In this document: piece after piece, positions 9,726 through 19,713 of the stretch | Position numbering within the stretch: position 1 is the first letter of the stretch | How the letters are laid out: each line of letters opens with the position of its first letter | Origin: Stentor roeselii | Taxonomy: Eukaryota > Ciliophora > Heterotrichea > Heterotrichida > Stentoridae | Assembly: GCA_006503475.1 (NCBI GenBank) | Contig: RSEH01000049.1 | Coordinates: 35,004-99,003, forward strand | Length of the DNA: 64,000 nucleotides | Direction: 5' to 3' | Notes under the pieces: generated by a model | Seen by the model: the letters and a program-made list of their open reading frames with translations, nothing else | Database searches by the model: none | What the model was told of the DNA's origin: nothing | Program-made: the position numbers and the translations under genes

Positions 9726-10982
9726 TCACCTCTCAATCAATTCTTCAATTGCAGTTGCCATACACGACGTGAAACTAATAAAATCCTGATACCCCGGCCC
9801 TCTCTTTTCATTGCGTTTTTTAGGGTTTCTCAGATGATAAGTTTGCGTAGAAGACTCACTCATTCTCGCAGTTTTAGACATCGTAGACAGACTTTCTTTA
9901 TCTCTCGTGCTTTTTAAAGTTGATTCCTGCCGAGCATTTTTCAGTTTTTCTTTAAGTTCATCAATAGTTTTAATATAAATTTCATTTGACTTGTTAGACT
10001 GTGCCAAGTCATTAACAAGTCTTGAATTTTCAGTCTTGATCATAATGACTTCATAGTTCTTTTCTTCCAGTTCAGCCTCAATTTTAACCAAAACGTCGAA
10101 ATCCAGTGATTTGATGTCTCCAAATCGACTCCCTTCATTTTTTTCCCCTAATTTCTTGATTTCTTCCTCCTTTTCCGCCAAAATCCCTTGCATTTCTTTC
10201 ATTTGTTCTTCAAACTTAACCAAATTCTTAACTTTCCTCTTCAATTTTGCTTCAATTTCCACAAGTTGTTTATTAAGCTTATCATTTTGTTGACTTAAAT
10301 CAAGTAAACTTTGGCTTCTTTGATATTCTTCAAACATTTCTTCAATTTGGGTAATTTTCGAGGTAATAGCAGCGAAGGACAGTTTAATTGATTTGAAAGG
10401 GACTGAATCAGGTTGACTACAAATCCATTCAAAGATATTTTTCAATTCCTGAAGCGGGTTATTTACCAGGTCCTCACTTACTTTTTTCAAGTAACTCTTC
10501 GCCTTCCAATGCTCAAGCTGCGACTTATAAAAATTCGCAGGGTTGACCTAAGTATTTTTTACATTTTCCAAAGCTTTTTTATACGTCCTTCTTTCTTTAT
10601 CCCAGACATTTGCTCTTTCTTTCCAAAGTTCTTGTTTTTTTTCTAAGTTTTCAACTTTTTTCACCAGTTTTGATTGAGAACTAGTTTTTTGAGAACTTGA
10701 ACGAAAAGTTGATTTTGGAATAACTCTTTCAGAGTTTATTCTTGAAGTCATTTTACTTCGATTTCCGTTTGGAGTACTGCTTCGAAGGCCTTTTGGCGTT
10801 GCGGTATTCAAGACTTGGGAATTTCGAGGTTGTAAACTGAATCTTCTTGTGTCAAAAATATCATTTTGGTTCGGTTCTAAGTAGTTGGAAAACAAGTCCT
10901 GGTCAAATGAAAGGTGAATGTGAGAAATACTTGACTCGTTCATGTTGTTTTCGATTTGGCTCAGCCCGACTAGTTGAGACAT
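9726..10982 (-). CDS. Coiled-coil protein, two exons, 413 aa
   Basis: Exon 1 (10982-10563) and exon 2 (10547-9726) join in frame across a 15-nt intron. The first 110 residues are Ser/Asn/Arg-rich and likely disordered. A coiled coil starts around residue 112 (KLVKKVENLEKKQELWKERA) and resumes across the middle of exon 2. No catalytic domain is seen; a cytoskeletal or basal-body scaffold is possible but unproven. The start lies 5 bp after the stop of the DENN gene on the same strand. The 3' end faces that of eIF3i, 44 bp away. Confidence 0.75.
10548..10562 (-). other. 15-nt intron in the coiled-coil gene
   Basis: On the minus strand: GTAAAAAATACTTAG. Without removal, exon 1 stops at its TAG; with removal, the frame continues into a coding exon with no methionine near its start. 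A at position 10, acceptor TAG. Confidence 0.88.
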
Positions 10983-10987
10983 GAGAA

Positions 10988-13230
10988 TTATTTATTAGAA
11001 GAATTATCAGGAGTAAGAAGAAGGGTTTTCTTGCTTGTTTTGAAAGAGATGATTTTTGAATGTTTTTGAATTTTTTTTAAAATTTTTAACAAGTGGCCGC
11101 CTTTTAGTTGAAGATTTTCTGATGAAGGGATTTCGGAGGAGATGAGACTTTGAAGAATAAGATTTGCTTGGAAGGAGGGAAAGGATGGAAGGATTGAAGG
11201 GTTTTCTATGGAAAGCTCGTTGAGTTTCGTTAGAAGTGAGAAGGTTTTGACGGGGTCTGAAGAATGTTTTAAGTGAAGGTAAAGTTTTAAGATTGTTTTG
11301 TAGGGCTCGGGTAGTTTTACTTTGTAAAGACGGTATTTTTCGTAGTGAGGAGAAAAGTCATTTTTTTCAATACCCTGGAAAAAAAGTTTAGAAAGACGAA
11401 AGAAACCATGTTTTCCGTAGAGTAGTTGGAAGTTTGATTGAGATTCTGAAAGGGATGGGCTTAGAGCTGTTATCAAGTTGTTTGAACATTCTTCGAATAA
11501 TGAACTGTTCTTCAAGACCTCAAAGTTTCCTTTATAGACACTTGAATCGAAATAATCTTTGTCAGTCAAAAGAAGTTCTTTAATCTCATTATAAAGAATT
11601 AGAAAAGACTCTGATTCAAAAGTAAAGCGATTTATGTGAATTTTAAAAAGATTTTCTAGTAAAGCTAAAGAATGCATTTGTTGTTTTAGGACTATTCGCT
11701 GAGGTTTACTTTTTGATGAAGGATTTTCTTGGGACTTAAGGATTCTTTTAAATCGGGTCAAGTTGTTTTCGTCTATTTTCTTGAAATTTAATAAAAAGTT
11801 CTCAAATGTCTGAGTTTCGAGGAAAGACTTGTAAAAATCAAGCATTGAACAAGGAAAATCTCTGCAAAGTTTAATTGAAGATAAAAAATTACTTTTGTTG
11901 AATGGATGAGCCTTTTCAACTTTTTCTAAAAATTCTTCTAAATTTTTCAAGTCTTGAAAAAAGTTTAAGAAAGACTTTCGAATTATTTTCAAGAATTTTT
12001 TTTCTTTTTTATGGAAATCTTTACATATTTTCATTTTTCTGATTTTTTCTAAACATTTTTGGTCTTCGATGAGGGTTTCTAGATAGTTTAAATAAGCAAG
12101 ATTGAAAGTGGAATTATTTACCCTGAAATAAATCTTTGCAAGTGTTAATTCATTAAAAATTTTTTTCTTGCGACATTGACAGAGGCGCAGGTTTTCGATT
12201 ATTTGAAAGTTTCCAGTGTCCAAATCGAGAAAATTTATATTTTTAGACCATCTCTTAAATATTTCATCTTTAACCTTTCTTTTATTAACCCCAGCAATGA
12301 AAGGAGTAACACATCCTAAAAAATCAACACTTTTTGCATCTATCAAATGAAAAACATTCAAATTCCACTCCAACGGAAAAATGAGCTGCTTGATGGCCTC
12401 AATCATTTCAAAAATCAAAACCTGATCAGTTCCATAAAAAACCATCTGCCCATTCAACAAAGCCACTTCCCAAGCACTTAAAACATTTTCTAAACTGACA
12501 TTTTCTAACAACAAAACAATTCCTCTATCAAATCTTCCTATTTTTCCAGTCCTTTCAACAGGAGATGAAAAGCGGCACTTGCTGATTTCGCATAAAACTT
12601 TGACATCATAAGGAGGATTTATCAAATTTTCTTGAATATGAATAATTGACTTGAGCAGTTCAAGAGAACTTACAAGTTGATTTGAAATGCTTAAGTTAGT
12701 GAAATGTTTGTAAAGCAACAAAAGCATATCATGAAAAAAAGTGACATGACTTGTGTAAGAGTAAATCACGAAAATAACTGGAACAAAAAAAAAGTCCTCG
12801 AAATCATCTGGAATTCCTTCGAACATTGAAAGTGACTCTAAAAGACGATCTCTTGAAAGTTCTAATGTAGATGGAACTATTTTTTCGTAAAAGACTAAAG
12901 AGTGAATGTAAAGAAAACGACCAGTCCTTGCTTCAGTTATCGAATTGGATAGCAGCTGGTGATCTTTTAGATTGGGTGTTATTTCTTCGAAATCGCATAA
13001 AGGCAGAACCTGGGTGAAAGTTACTTTGTATAGATCTAGAAGATCTGATCCGCTTAGAGGGTAGCTGAATGTTCTCTTGAGTTTTTTCTTGAAATTTTCT
13101 TCAATCAGCATCACTATTTAAATTTACTTCTGAGTTCTGAAACTGGAAATCCGTAAATGTCAAACCGTTCAACTAACCCGAGAGGTGGACTGAAATCTTC
13201 AAAAAAATGAGAAAATGATTTTTCTGACAT
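10988..13230 (-). CDS. DENN-domain protein, two exons
   Basis: About 742 aa if a short 5' exon (13230-13128) is joined to 13113-10988. The first exon encodes an uDENN-like start (LVERFDIYGFPVSEL). Residues about 80-290 hold the rest of uDENN and the cDENN core: LYIHSLVFYEKI, LLKSIIHIQENL, then LLENVSLENVLSAWEVALLNG, a Pro-x-x-W segment and CVTPFIAGV. DENN proteins are guanine exchange factors for Rab GTPases. The remaining 400 residues are Lys/Phe/Leu-rich and helical, possibly dDENN plus unknown sequence. The 5' exon has TATAAATAAAATCA before its ATG. The problem is the intron: the only frame-compatible GT-AG span is 14 nt, not 15. Confidence 0.72.
13114..13127 (-). other. Candidate 14-nt intron in the DENN gene
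   Basis: On the minus strand: GTAAATTTAAATAG. Removing it joins Leu-Arg of exon 1 to Met-Met-Leu-Ile-Glu of exon 2 in frame and removes an in-frame TAG. All other introns here are 15 nt. One base lost from the A/T runs during assembly would make it an ordinary 15-nt intron with a frame problem, so both readings need checking. Confidence 0.5.
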
Positions 13231-13509
13231 TGATTTTATTTATACTTAAAATATTGGAATATAGATTATAGGAGATTTGACATAACTGAATTTTTGTTCA
13301 AATAATGAAAGTCTTTAAGTTTTGATAGTTTTCATGCATCTAAACTGATGAAAATAAGATTAAAATATGCATATTGACTTGATTTGAAGATAACTTGTTC
13401 TGATTCTCTGCTTAAAACAACAAATTATCCAGGTCCTAAGATTAAACTAAAACATTTAAATTTCTGTAGAAATTATTCCTAAAATCTAAATTAATTCTAA
13501 ATGATCTAC

Positions 13510-15075
13510 CTAATTTTCTTCTGATCTAATTCTCTTAATCAAATCATTAGCTGAAGGCATAGTCATGCGATTATAATGATTAGATCCCAAATATCCAATC
13601 AAGCTTTGATACAAATAATAACTTTCCTTAGGATACCTAGTCAAATTATTTGTATAATCAACATAAGTGATCCCAAACCTAACATTAAACCCATCAGCCC
13701 ATTCAAAGTTATCCATCAAGCTCCACAAAAAGTACCCTTTAACATTGACCCCATCATCAACAATACTATCCAAAACATTCATAACATGATGATACACATA
13801 GTTAACTCTAAAAGTATCATTTAAAACTTGAGGTAAAGGAGTTTGAGTTTCATCAGGACAACTGCATCCATTCTCAAAAATATAAACATGAGGATTCGAG
13901 TACCTTTTTTTAATCCAAGTCAAAATAGACCTAAGTCCTTCAGGATAAACATAAAGCCAAGTCGATTCAGCTCTCGGTCCAATAACATGTCCAGAGGCAT
14001 TGAAAGGTGTTCTTTCAACTCTTGAGTCATTCACATAGTTCGACCCAGGATTTCCAGTATATCTCGCATAACTACTTGTATAATAATTGAGACCTAAAAA
14101 ATCATAAGACCCTTTCAACAATGCTGAAGTAGTACTGTTAAAAGTAGGAAGTCTTCCATCCTCAATCACACTGGTCATCTCAGGAGGGTACCTGCCGAAA
14201 GTCAATGGGTCAGCGAACCAGGCATACCCGAAGGCCACTACCGTATTAACAGCATTCACATCATTTTGAACTGAAGTATTAAACGGCAAGGCATAGTCAC
14301 AGTTGATGGTCATTCCAATCTTTCCTTTATGCTGGGGCTGATACTTAGTCCTATAAGTTTGAACAGCAAGGCCATGAGCCAGCAGGGCATTATGCGCTGC
14401 TATATAAGGTTCAGTGCTTGAATCTCCACCTCCTCCCACACTTTCACACCAGTCTCCAAAGCCAGGACTACATCTTCCAGGAGCATGAATGCCACTTCCA
14501 TACCCAATCCAACTAAAAGTCTGAATTTCATTCATTGTAAGCCACCTTTTTACCAGATGTCCGAATCTACTAAAGCAAAAATCAGCGTAAGCGTTAAACT
14601 TGTTGGGAATGTCAGGGTCAAGCCAAGTACTCACTGATGAAAAGTTGTTGAAAGATTGGGGAAGGTCCCAATGGAATAAAGTGACGTAAGGCTCGAGACC
14701 TGCATTTTTTATGGATTTTAGAAGGTTGAGGTAGAAGTTTACTCCGTCTTCGTTTATGTTGTTGACGTCACCTGAAGGGAGTAGCCGTGACCAGGACAGT
14801 GAAAGTCGGAAGGCTTTAACTCCGAGGTTCTGCATTAAGACTAGGTCTTGCTGGTAACGATGGTAAAAATCATCGGCGATTTCGGCTGTGTCACCATTTG
14901 CGATACGGCCTGCTTGGCTTTGGAAGTAGTCCCAGATTGATGGACCTCTTCCTGAGATGTTCCAAGCGCCTTCGACTTGGAAGGCTGCTGTCGCTGTTCC
15001 CCACGCGAAGTCTGCGGGAAGCACTTGTCCTAGTATTAAGGGGATTATGCAGAGCGATATAAATAATTTCGCCAT
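13510..15075 (-). CDS. Secreted GH1 beta-glucosidase (copy A)
   Basis: 521 aa, the normal length of family 1 glycoside hydrolases. Residues 1-16 form a signal peptide (Lys then a Leu/Ile core ending in Gly-Gln). FAWGTATAAFQVEGA is the GH1 N-terminal signature, TMNE carries the acid/base Glu183, IFENG carries the nucleophile Glu401 (Phe replaces the usual Thr), and DNFEWADGF is the aglycone-site motif. All catalytic residues are intact, so it should hydrolyse beta-glucosides, likely in a food vacuole or after secretion. The C-terminal third is nearly identical to copy B at 17886, at DNA level too, which suggests gene conversion. Confidence 0.93.
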   Translation of the reverse strand: MAKLFISLCIIPLILGQVLPADFAWGTATAAFQVEGAWNISGRGPSIWDYFQSQAGRIANGDTAEIADDFYHRYQQDLVLMQNLGVKAFRLSLSWSRLLPSGDVNNINEDGVNFYLNLLKSIKNAGLEPYVTLFHWDLPQSFNNFSSVSTWLDPDIPNKFNAYADFCFSRFGHLVKRWLTMNEIQTFSWIGYGSGIHAPGRCSPGFGDWCESVGGGGDSSTEPYIAAHNALLAHGLAVQTYRTKYQPQHKGKIGMTINCDYALPFNTSVQNDVNAVNTVVAFGYAWFADPLTFGRYPPEMTSVIEDGRLPTFNSTTSALLKGSYDFLGLNYYTSSYARYTGNPGSNYVNDSRVERTPFNASGHVIGPRAESTWLYVYPEGLRSILTWIKKRYSNPHVYIFENGCSCPDETQTPLPQVLNDTFRVNYVYHHVMNVLDSIVDDGVNVKGYFLWSLMDNFEWADGFNVRFGITYVDYTNNLTRYPKESYYLYQSLIGYLGSNHYNRMTMPSANDLIKRIRSEEN

Positions 15076-16124
15076 TTATTTGGATTTTGGCTTGGTTTGT
15101 ATATATTAATAGATTTATAAATATAGAGATTTTTGGAATTATATTTAAGTTTTCTTGTAGAATGAATTTTTTAGAATATATATTATTTCACTTTTAGGGA
15201 TACCTTGTTTTATTTAGAATTTTTCAGTGAGTCTTTAATTTTGGAGGGTTTGAAGGGTTTTTTAAACAAATTCTCAGAATTTTAGTACTTTGATGAGATT
15301 TAGAGTTTTTTAAAAAAGGTTAGAGATGGATCTGAATAAAATCGAATTGGTAAGGAAGAAAAAGAAAAATTTTGTGAGACATGTAGAAAAACTTAAGAGT
15401 GCAAACAAAAATTGAAGTTAGGTTAAATTTATTAGATTAGGGTATAAAATCTTTAAAACAATGAAAAATAAACTATCAGAGATACTTGGCTAGCATGTCT
15501 AAGACCATTCATGAAATGTTTTTATTGTTTATATAACTCATTTTATCAGTGATAATTGTTATGATGTCTTTCTTTATCTGTATTAAGTCTTGATTAAAAT
15601 TAAAGATCTTGCTTGAAGAACTCACTTAAAAAGCTGGAGCACGAAGATTAAATTTTGAATCACATTATAAAATTATAATGAATATATATGAATGAACTGT
15701 TGATATTTATATGATATAACTATACTGTTCTGAATATCTAAGAAGTGTAATCTCTATCAATTAATTGTTAAAACTTATATAAACATCAACTATAGTGTCC
15801 TTTCATATACAACAGACAATCATCCCTAAAATTATTCTAAATTTTTTTTGAAAAAAATTGTAGGCCTATTAAAAATAAAATAGACAGTCCAAGGTCATAA
15901 ATAAACAACAAATTTTTTTAGACAAGAAAATTAAAGTCTAATGAATAGTTTACTTAAATATTGGCAATAAAGGCCTTATGGATAAAAAATTCTATTACTG
16001 ATTTTACACAATTTACTTAAAAAGTATCTAATGTAAGCATTTTGCAATTTTTAGATTTAACTTTTGACTAAAAATATAGACATATTTCAGATTTACTATT
16101 TAATAATAATTCTCTTATAAATAA
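15076..16124. other. AT-rich intergenic island, 1.05 kb
   Basis: No open frame, RNA gene or clear repeat is visible. It is markedly AT-rich compared with the surrounding genes and is the longest non-coding stretch in the window. The left end holds the promoter of GH1 copy A (CCAAATAAATG before the start). The right end holds TTATAAATAA just before the ATG at 16125. Confidence 0.5.
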
Positions 16125-17539
16125 ATGTCAACAAGTTCTAGCATGTCTGAACAGAAAGAGAATCAAATAATTCGCCAAAATGCACCAGATATTCTTAAAA
16201 AATCTGAATGGATGCTTTTTTTCCGGTTTACCTTTAGAATAATTACATTAACTTTCAGAGCAGCTGTAACAGTTTTGCAAGTAAAAAAAAATCTTGAACC
16301 TATAATTTTATATCGCATCAAAATATTCGACTTTCTATCGGTCCAAGTATATTAACAGATGAAACAATTTTAAAAAAGAGAGATTATACAGATATAATAA
16401 ATATTGAAGTTAAATTGATGGGAGGCATGATTGAGGATATATATTTTAAACCAATCAATAGCTTTGAAGCGTTATTGGTTGATTGCGATTCTCATAAATT
16501 AGTTACAGGTCTGCCATTTAATCCTTTAAATAACCCAAAAAATTTACCACAGAATTTCACTTGCAGAATTATTGTTGAGAAGATTTATAACAACGGAAAT
16601 AGGCAACTAGAAATAGGAACCGGTTTCATTTTTAAGTCGAAAAACGGAAGATTATTTATTATAACAGTAGCTCATCTTTCTAAATCACCCCTCAGCTTTT
16701 CTACTTTAAAAAGTTCATATGCAATCTTTGATATAGACCAAAATCATTTAAACTATTCAGAAATACTGGAAAAAAGAATTATTTGCAATCATAATATTTA
16801 TAGAATTATTGACTCAAATCTTAAAATAATTAACTCGTTCCAAAATATCGATGGTATAACAAAAAGTGCTTATTCTTTGAATAATGACATAATGGCCTTT
16901 GAAATAGATGATCATTGTATTTGTGGTCTTGATCTAAGATTAGAAAATTTTACCTTTGTTGACTTTCAAGATATTCCTGATGAAAATATAGATACAATTC
17001 TTATAGGATTCCCTGGAATAGTTGAACCAAGTAATATTACATTAAAAGATCAAGTAGATGACTTTGAAATAACAAATGCAATTAATACTATTCAAAAAAA
17101 TGTATTGTTCGTAACTGAAGGAAAGGTGAAAAATAAATCAAATTTATTATGCATTTCTAATTCGAGTATACCTGGCATGAGTGGCAGCCCACTTTTATGG
17201 AATGATCAGGGAACATGGAAAATTTGTGGAATTTTACTTGGTGGGCCTGCAGTTTTAGGTCATCGTGAGCTCTGTGACTTTGCTATGGTTTATAAAAATA
17301 ATGGAAGTGATTGTGCTTTACAATTCTTAAAAGGATTCCCACCAGAAATGAAAAATAGTAAAAGAGTATTAAAAATTTATATGCAAAGAGATTTTAATAT
17401 TGAAGGAATAGTGAGACTTGAGTACTCATTGTTTATTTCAAATTTTAGTAGTAGTCTAACTACTGAAGAAAGAGTGAGAATTCTAAATCATAACTTGGCA
17501 TATCCAGTATCTGAGTTTTTAGAATCCTTAAACAATTAG
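16125..17539 (+). pseudogene. Trypsin-like serine protease gene with a frame break near its 5' end
   Basis: From ATG 16418 the frame gives 374 aa with a chymotrypsin-fold triad: His86 in TVAHLSKS, Asp157 in NNDIMAFEID, and Ser257 in PGMSGSPLL. It resembles the trypsin-like peptidase domain found in many protist proteins of unknown role. There is no signal peptide. A good start motif (CTTATAAATAAATG) lies at 16125 instead, opening 60-77 codons in another frame. The downstream frame stays open back to 16298, so the gene probably begins at 16125 with a frame break between 16298 and 16355. No GT-AG intron restores it. Options: a decaying gene, one missing base, or a real start at 16418. Codon use is AT-rich, unlike its neighbours. 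Confidence 0.55.
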
Positions 17540-17885
17540 ATAATTTTTTTTATAATTATATGTTATTATTAAATTTCAACAATTTTCTCATCACCTAATT
17601 CTAAAACTAGAAAAGATTTTTCCTGATAATTTTACAGAATCATTTTTTTATATATTTAAAGCAATTAGTGGAAAGATTCCGAGAGGATTCCAGATTAATA
17701 ATCACGATTAATCGTTTATAGTATAGAGATCCTATAACAGATCTTTATAGAATATAAGATAATATAAATAGAAGCTTTTATTAAATTGGGATTGATATAT
17801 TTAGATAAATCTGATGATTAAATTCTGCTTTCAATAATATTGCATAAGATCATATTTATCATAAATTTCTCAACACAAATTAAAT
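17540..17885. other. AT-rich intergenic region
   Basis: 346 bp between the protease-like gene and the 3' end of GH1 copy B (convergent). It is AT-rich with short direct and inverted AT words (for example around 17695-17715) and no gene that I can see. Confidence 0.4.
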
Positions 17886-19451
17886 CTATTGGTCTATTAA
17901 TCTAATTCTTCTAATTAAGTCTTGAGCTGAAGGCATCGTAAATCGACTATAATGGCTTGATCCTAGATAGTTTATCAAGCTTTGGTATAAATAGTAGCTC
18001 TGTTTTGGATACCTTGTCAAGTTGTTATTATAGTCAACGTAAGTTATTCCGAATCTTACATTAAAACCATCTGCCCATTCAAAGTTATCCATCAAGCTCC
18101 ATAAAAAGTAACCCTTGACATTAACCCCGTCATCAACAATGCTATCCAAAACATTCATGACATGATTATAAACATAATCAACTCTAAAAGTATCATTTAA
18201 GACTTGAGGTAAAGGAGTTTGAGTTTCATCCGGACAACTACATCCATTCTCAAAAATATAAACATGAGGATTCGAGTACCTTTTTTTAATCCAAGTCAAG
18301 ATAGACCTAAGTCCTTCAGGATAAACATAAAGCCAAGTAGATTCAGCTCTCGGTCCAATGACATGTCCAGAGGCATTAGAAGGTGACCCTTGAACTCTCG
18401 AATCATCTCCATAGTTCGATCCAGTTTCCCCTGTATACTTGACATAATTACTCGAATAATAATTCAATCCCAAGAAATCAAAAGACCCTTTCATCAAAGC
18501 AGAGGCACTCGCATTAAACGTAGGAAGTCTTCCTCCAGTGATAACACTCGTCATCTCATCAGGGTACTTCCCAAACACAATCGGATCAGCGAACCATCCG
18601 AATCCAAAAGCGACGGCAGTATTCACAGCATTCACATCATCCTGAACAGAAGTATTAAAAGGTAAAGCATATCCACTATTAATAGTCATTCCAATTTTAC
18701 CTCCATGTTTCTTCTGATACTTATTCCTATAAGTTTGAACAGCAAGTCCATGAGCAAGTAAAGCATTATGAGCAGCGATATAAGGTTCAGTGCCTGAATT
18801 TCCTCCTCCTCCAACACTTTGACACCAGCTTCCAAACCCTGGACTACATCTTCCAGGAGCATGAGTCCCGACGCCATACCCGATCCAAGCGAAAGTAGAG
18901 ATTTCATTCATTGTAAGCCACTTTTTGACGAGATGTCCGAATTTATCAAAGCAAAAATCAGCGTAAGCATTGAACTTGTTGGGAACGTCAGGGTCCAGCC
19001 AGGTGCTGACTGATGTGAAGTTGTTGTAAGCTTGAGGCAAGTCCCAATGAAAAAGAGTCACGTAAGGCTCGATTCCTGCTTGTTTAAGGGCTGTTAAGAG
19101 GTTTAGGTAAAAATTCACTCCTTCTTGATTCACGTTGTTTATGTCGCCTGTTGGAAGGAGACGAGTCCAGGATAAGGACAGTCGGAATGCTTTCACTCCG
19201 AGGGTCTGCATTGAAACGATGTCTTGCTGGTAACGATGGTAAAAATCGTCGGCTACGTCGGCTTTGTCACCGTTCGCGATACGCCCTGGCTGGTCTTGGA
19301 AGTAGTCCCAGATTGATGGACCTCTTCCGAGTATGTCTGAAGCACCTTCGACTTGGAAGGCTGCTGTCGCTGTTCCCCAGGCAAAGTCTGGAGGAAGTAC
19401 TTGTCCTAGTATTAGTGGGATGAGTGAAAGAACTATAAGATTCTTTGACAT
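17886..19451 (-). CDS. Secreted GH1 beta-glucosidase (copy B)
   Basis: 521 aa, same length as copy A and collinear with it. It has a signal peptide (about 1-16), FAWGTATAAFQVEGA, acid/base Glu183 in TMNE, nucleophile Glu401 in IFENG, and DNFEWADGF. Copies differ by scattered substitutions through residues 1-355 but are almost identical from about 361 to 475, including most synonymous sites. The protease-like gene and AT-rich island lie between the copies. Both copies read in the same direction, as expected from tandem duplication. Function is inferred to match copy A: beta-glucoside hydrolysis in digestion. Confidence 0.93.
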   Translation of the reverse strand: MSKNLIVLSLIPLILGQVLPPDFAWGTATAAFQVEGASDILGRGPSIWDYFQDQPGRIANGDKADVADDFYHRYQQDIVSMQTLGVKAFRLSLSWTRLLPTGDINNVNQEGVNFYLNLLTALKQAGIEPYVTLFHWDLPQAYNNFTSVSTWLDPDVPNKFNAYADFCFDKFGHLVKKWLTMNEISTFAWIGYGVGTHAPGRCSPGFGSWCQSVGGGGNSGTEPYIAAHNALLAHGLAVQTYRNKYQKKHGGKIGMTINSGYALPFNTSVQDDVNAVNTAVAFGFGWFADPIVFGKYPDEMTSVITGGRLPTFNASASALMKGSFDFLGLNYYSSNYVKYTGETGSNYGDDSRVQGSPSNASGHVIGPRAESTWLYVYPEGLRSILTWIKKRYSNPHVYIFENGCSCPDETQTPLPQVLNDTFRVDYVYNHVMNVLDSIVDDGVNVKGYFLWSLMDNFEWADGFNVRFGITYVDYNNNLTRYPKQSYYLYQSLINYLGSSHYSRFTMPSAQDLIRRIRLIDQ

Positions 19452-19713
19452 TTTTTACTGGGGGTATTTTGTCAACAGATTAGTCAGTAATTTTAAATTG
19501 ATTTTTTATTGGGTGATGAGACTTATATGGTATTTTTGGTTAAATGCTTATCTTCGAAGATAAATCTAAAAATATTCATTACTTTATATTTCATCAAGAT
19601 GACTTGTATACTGTCACAAATCACTTACTCTTCATTACTAATCAAAATGATTCATATTGCAAATACTCAATAGTCCAAACCTCAATCTAATAACTAACCT
19701 AAAACGAAAAACA

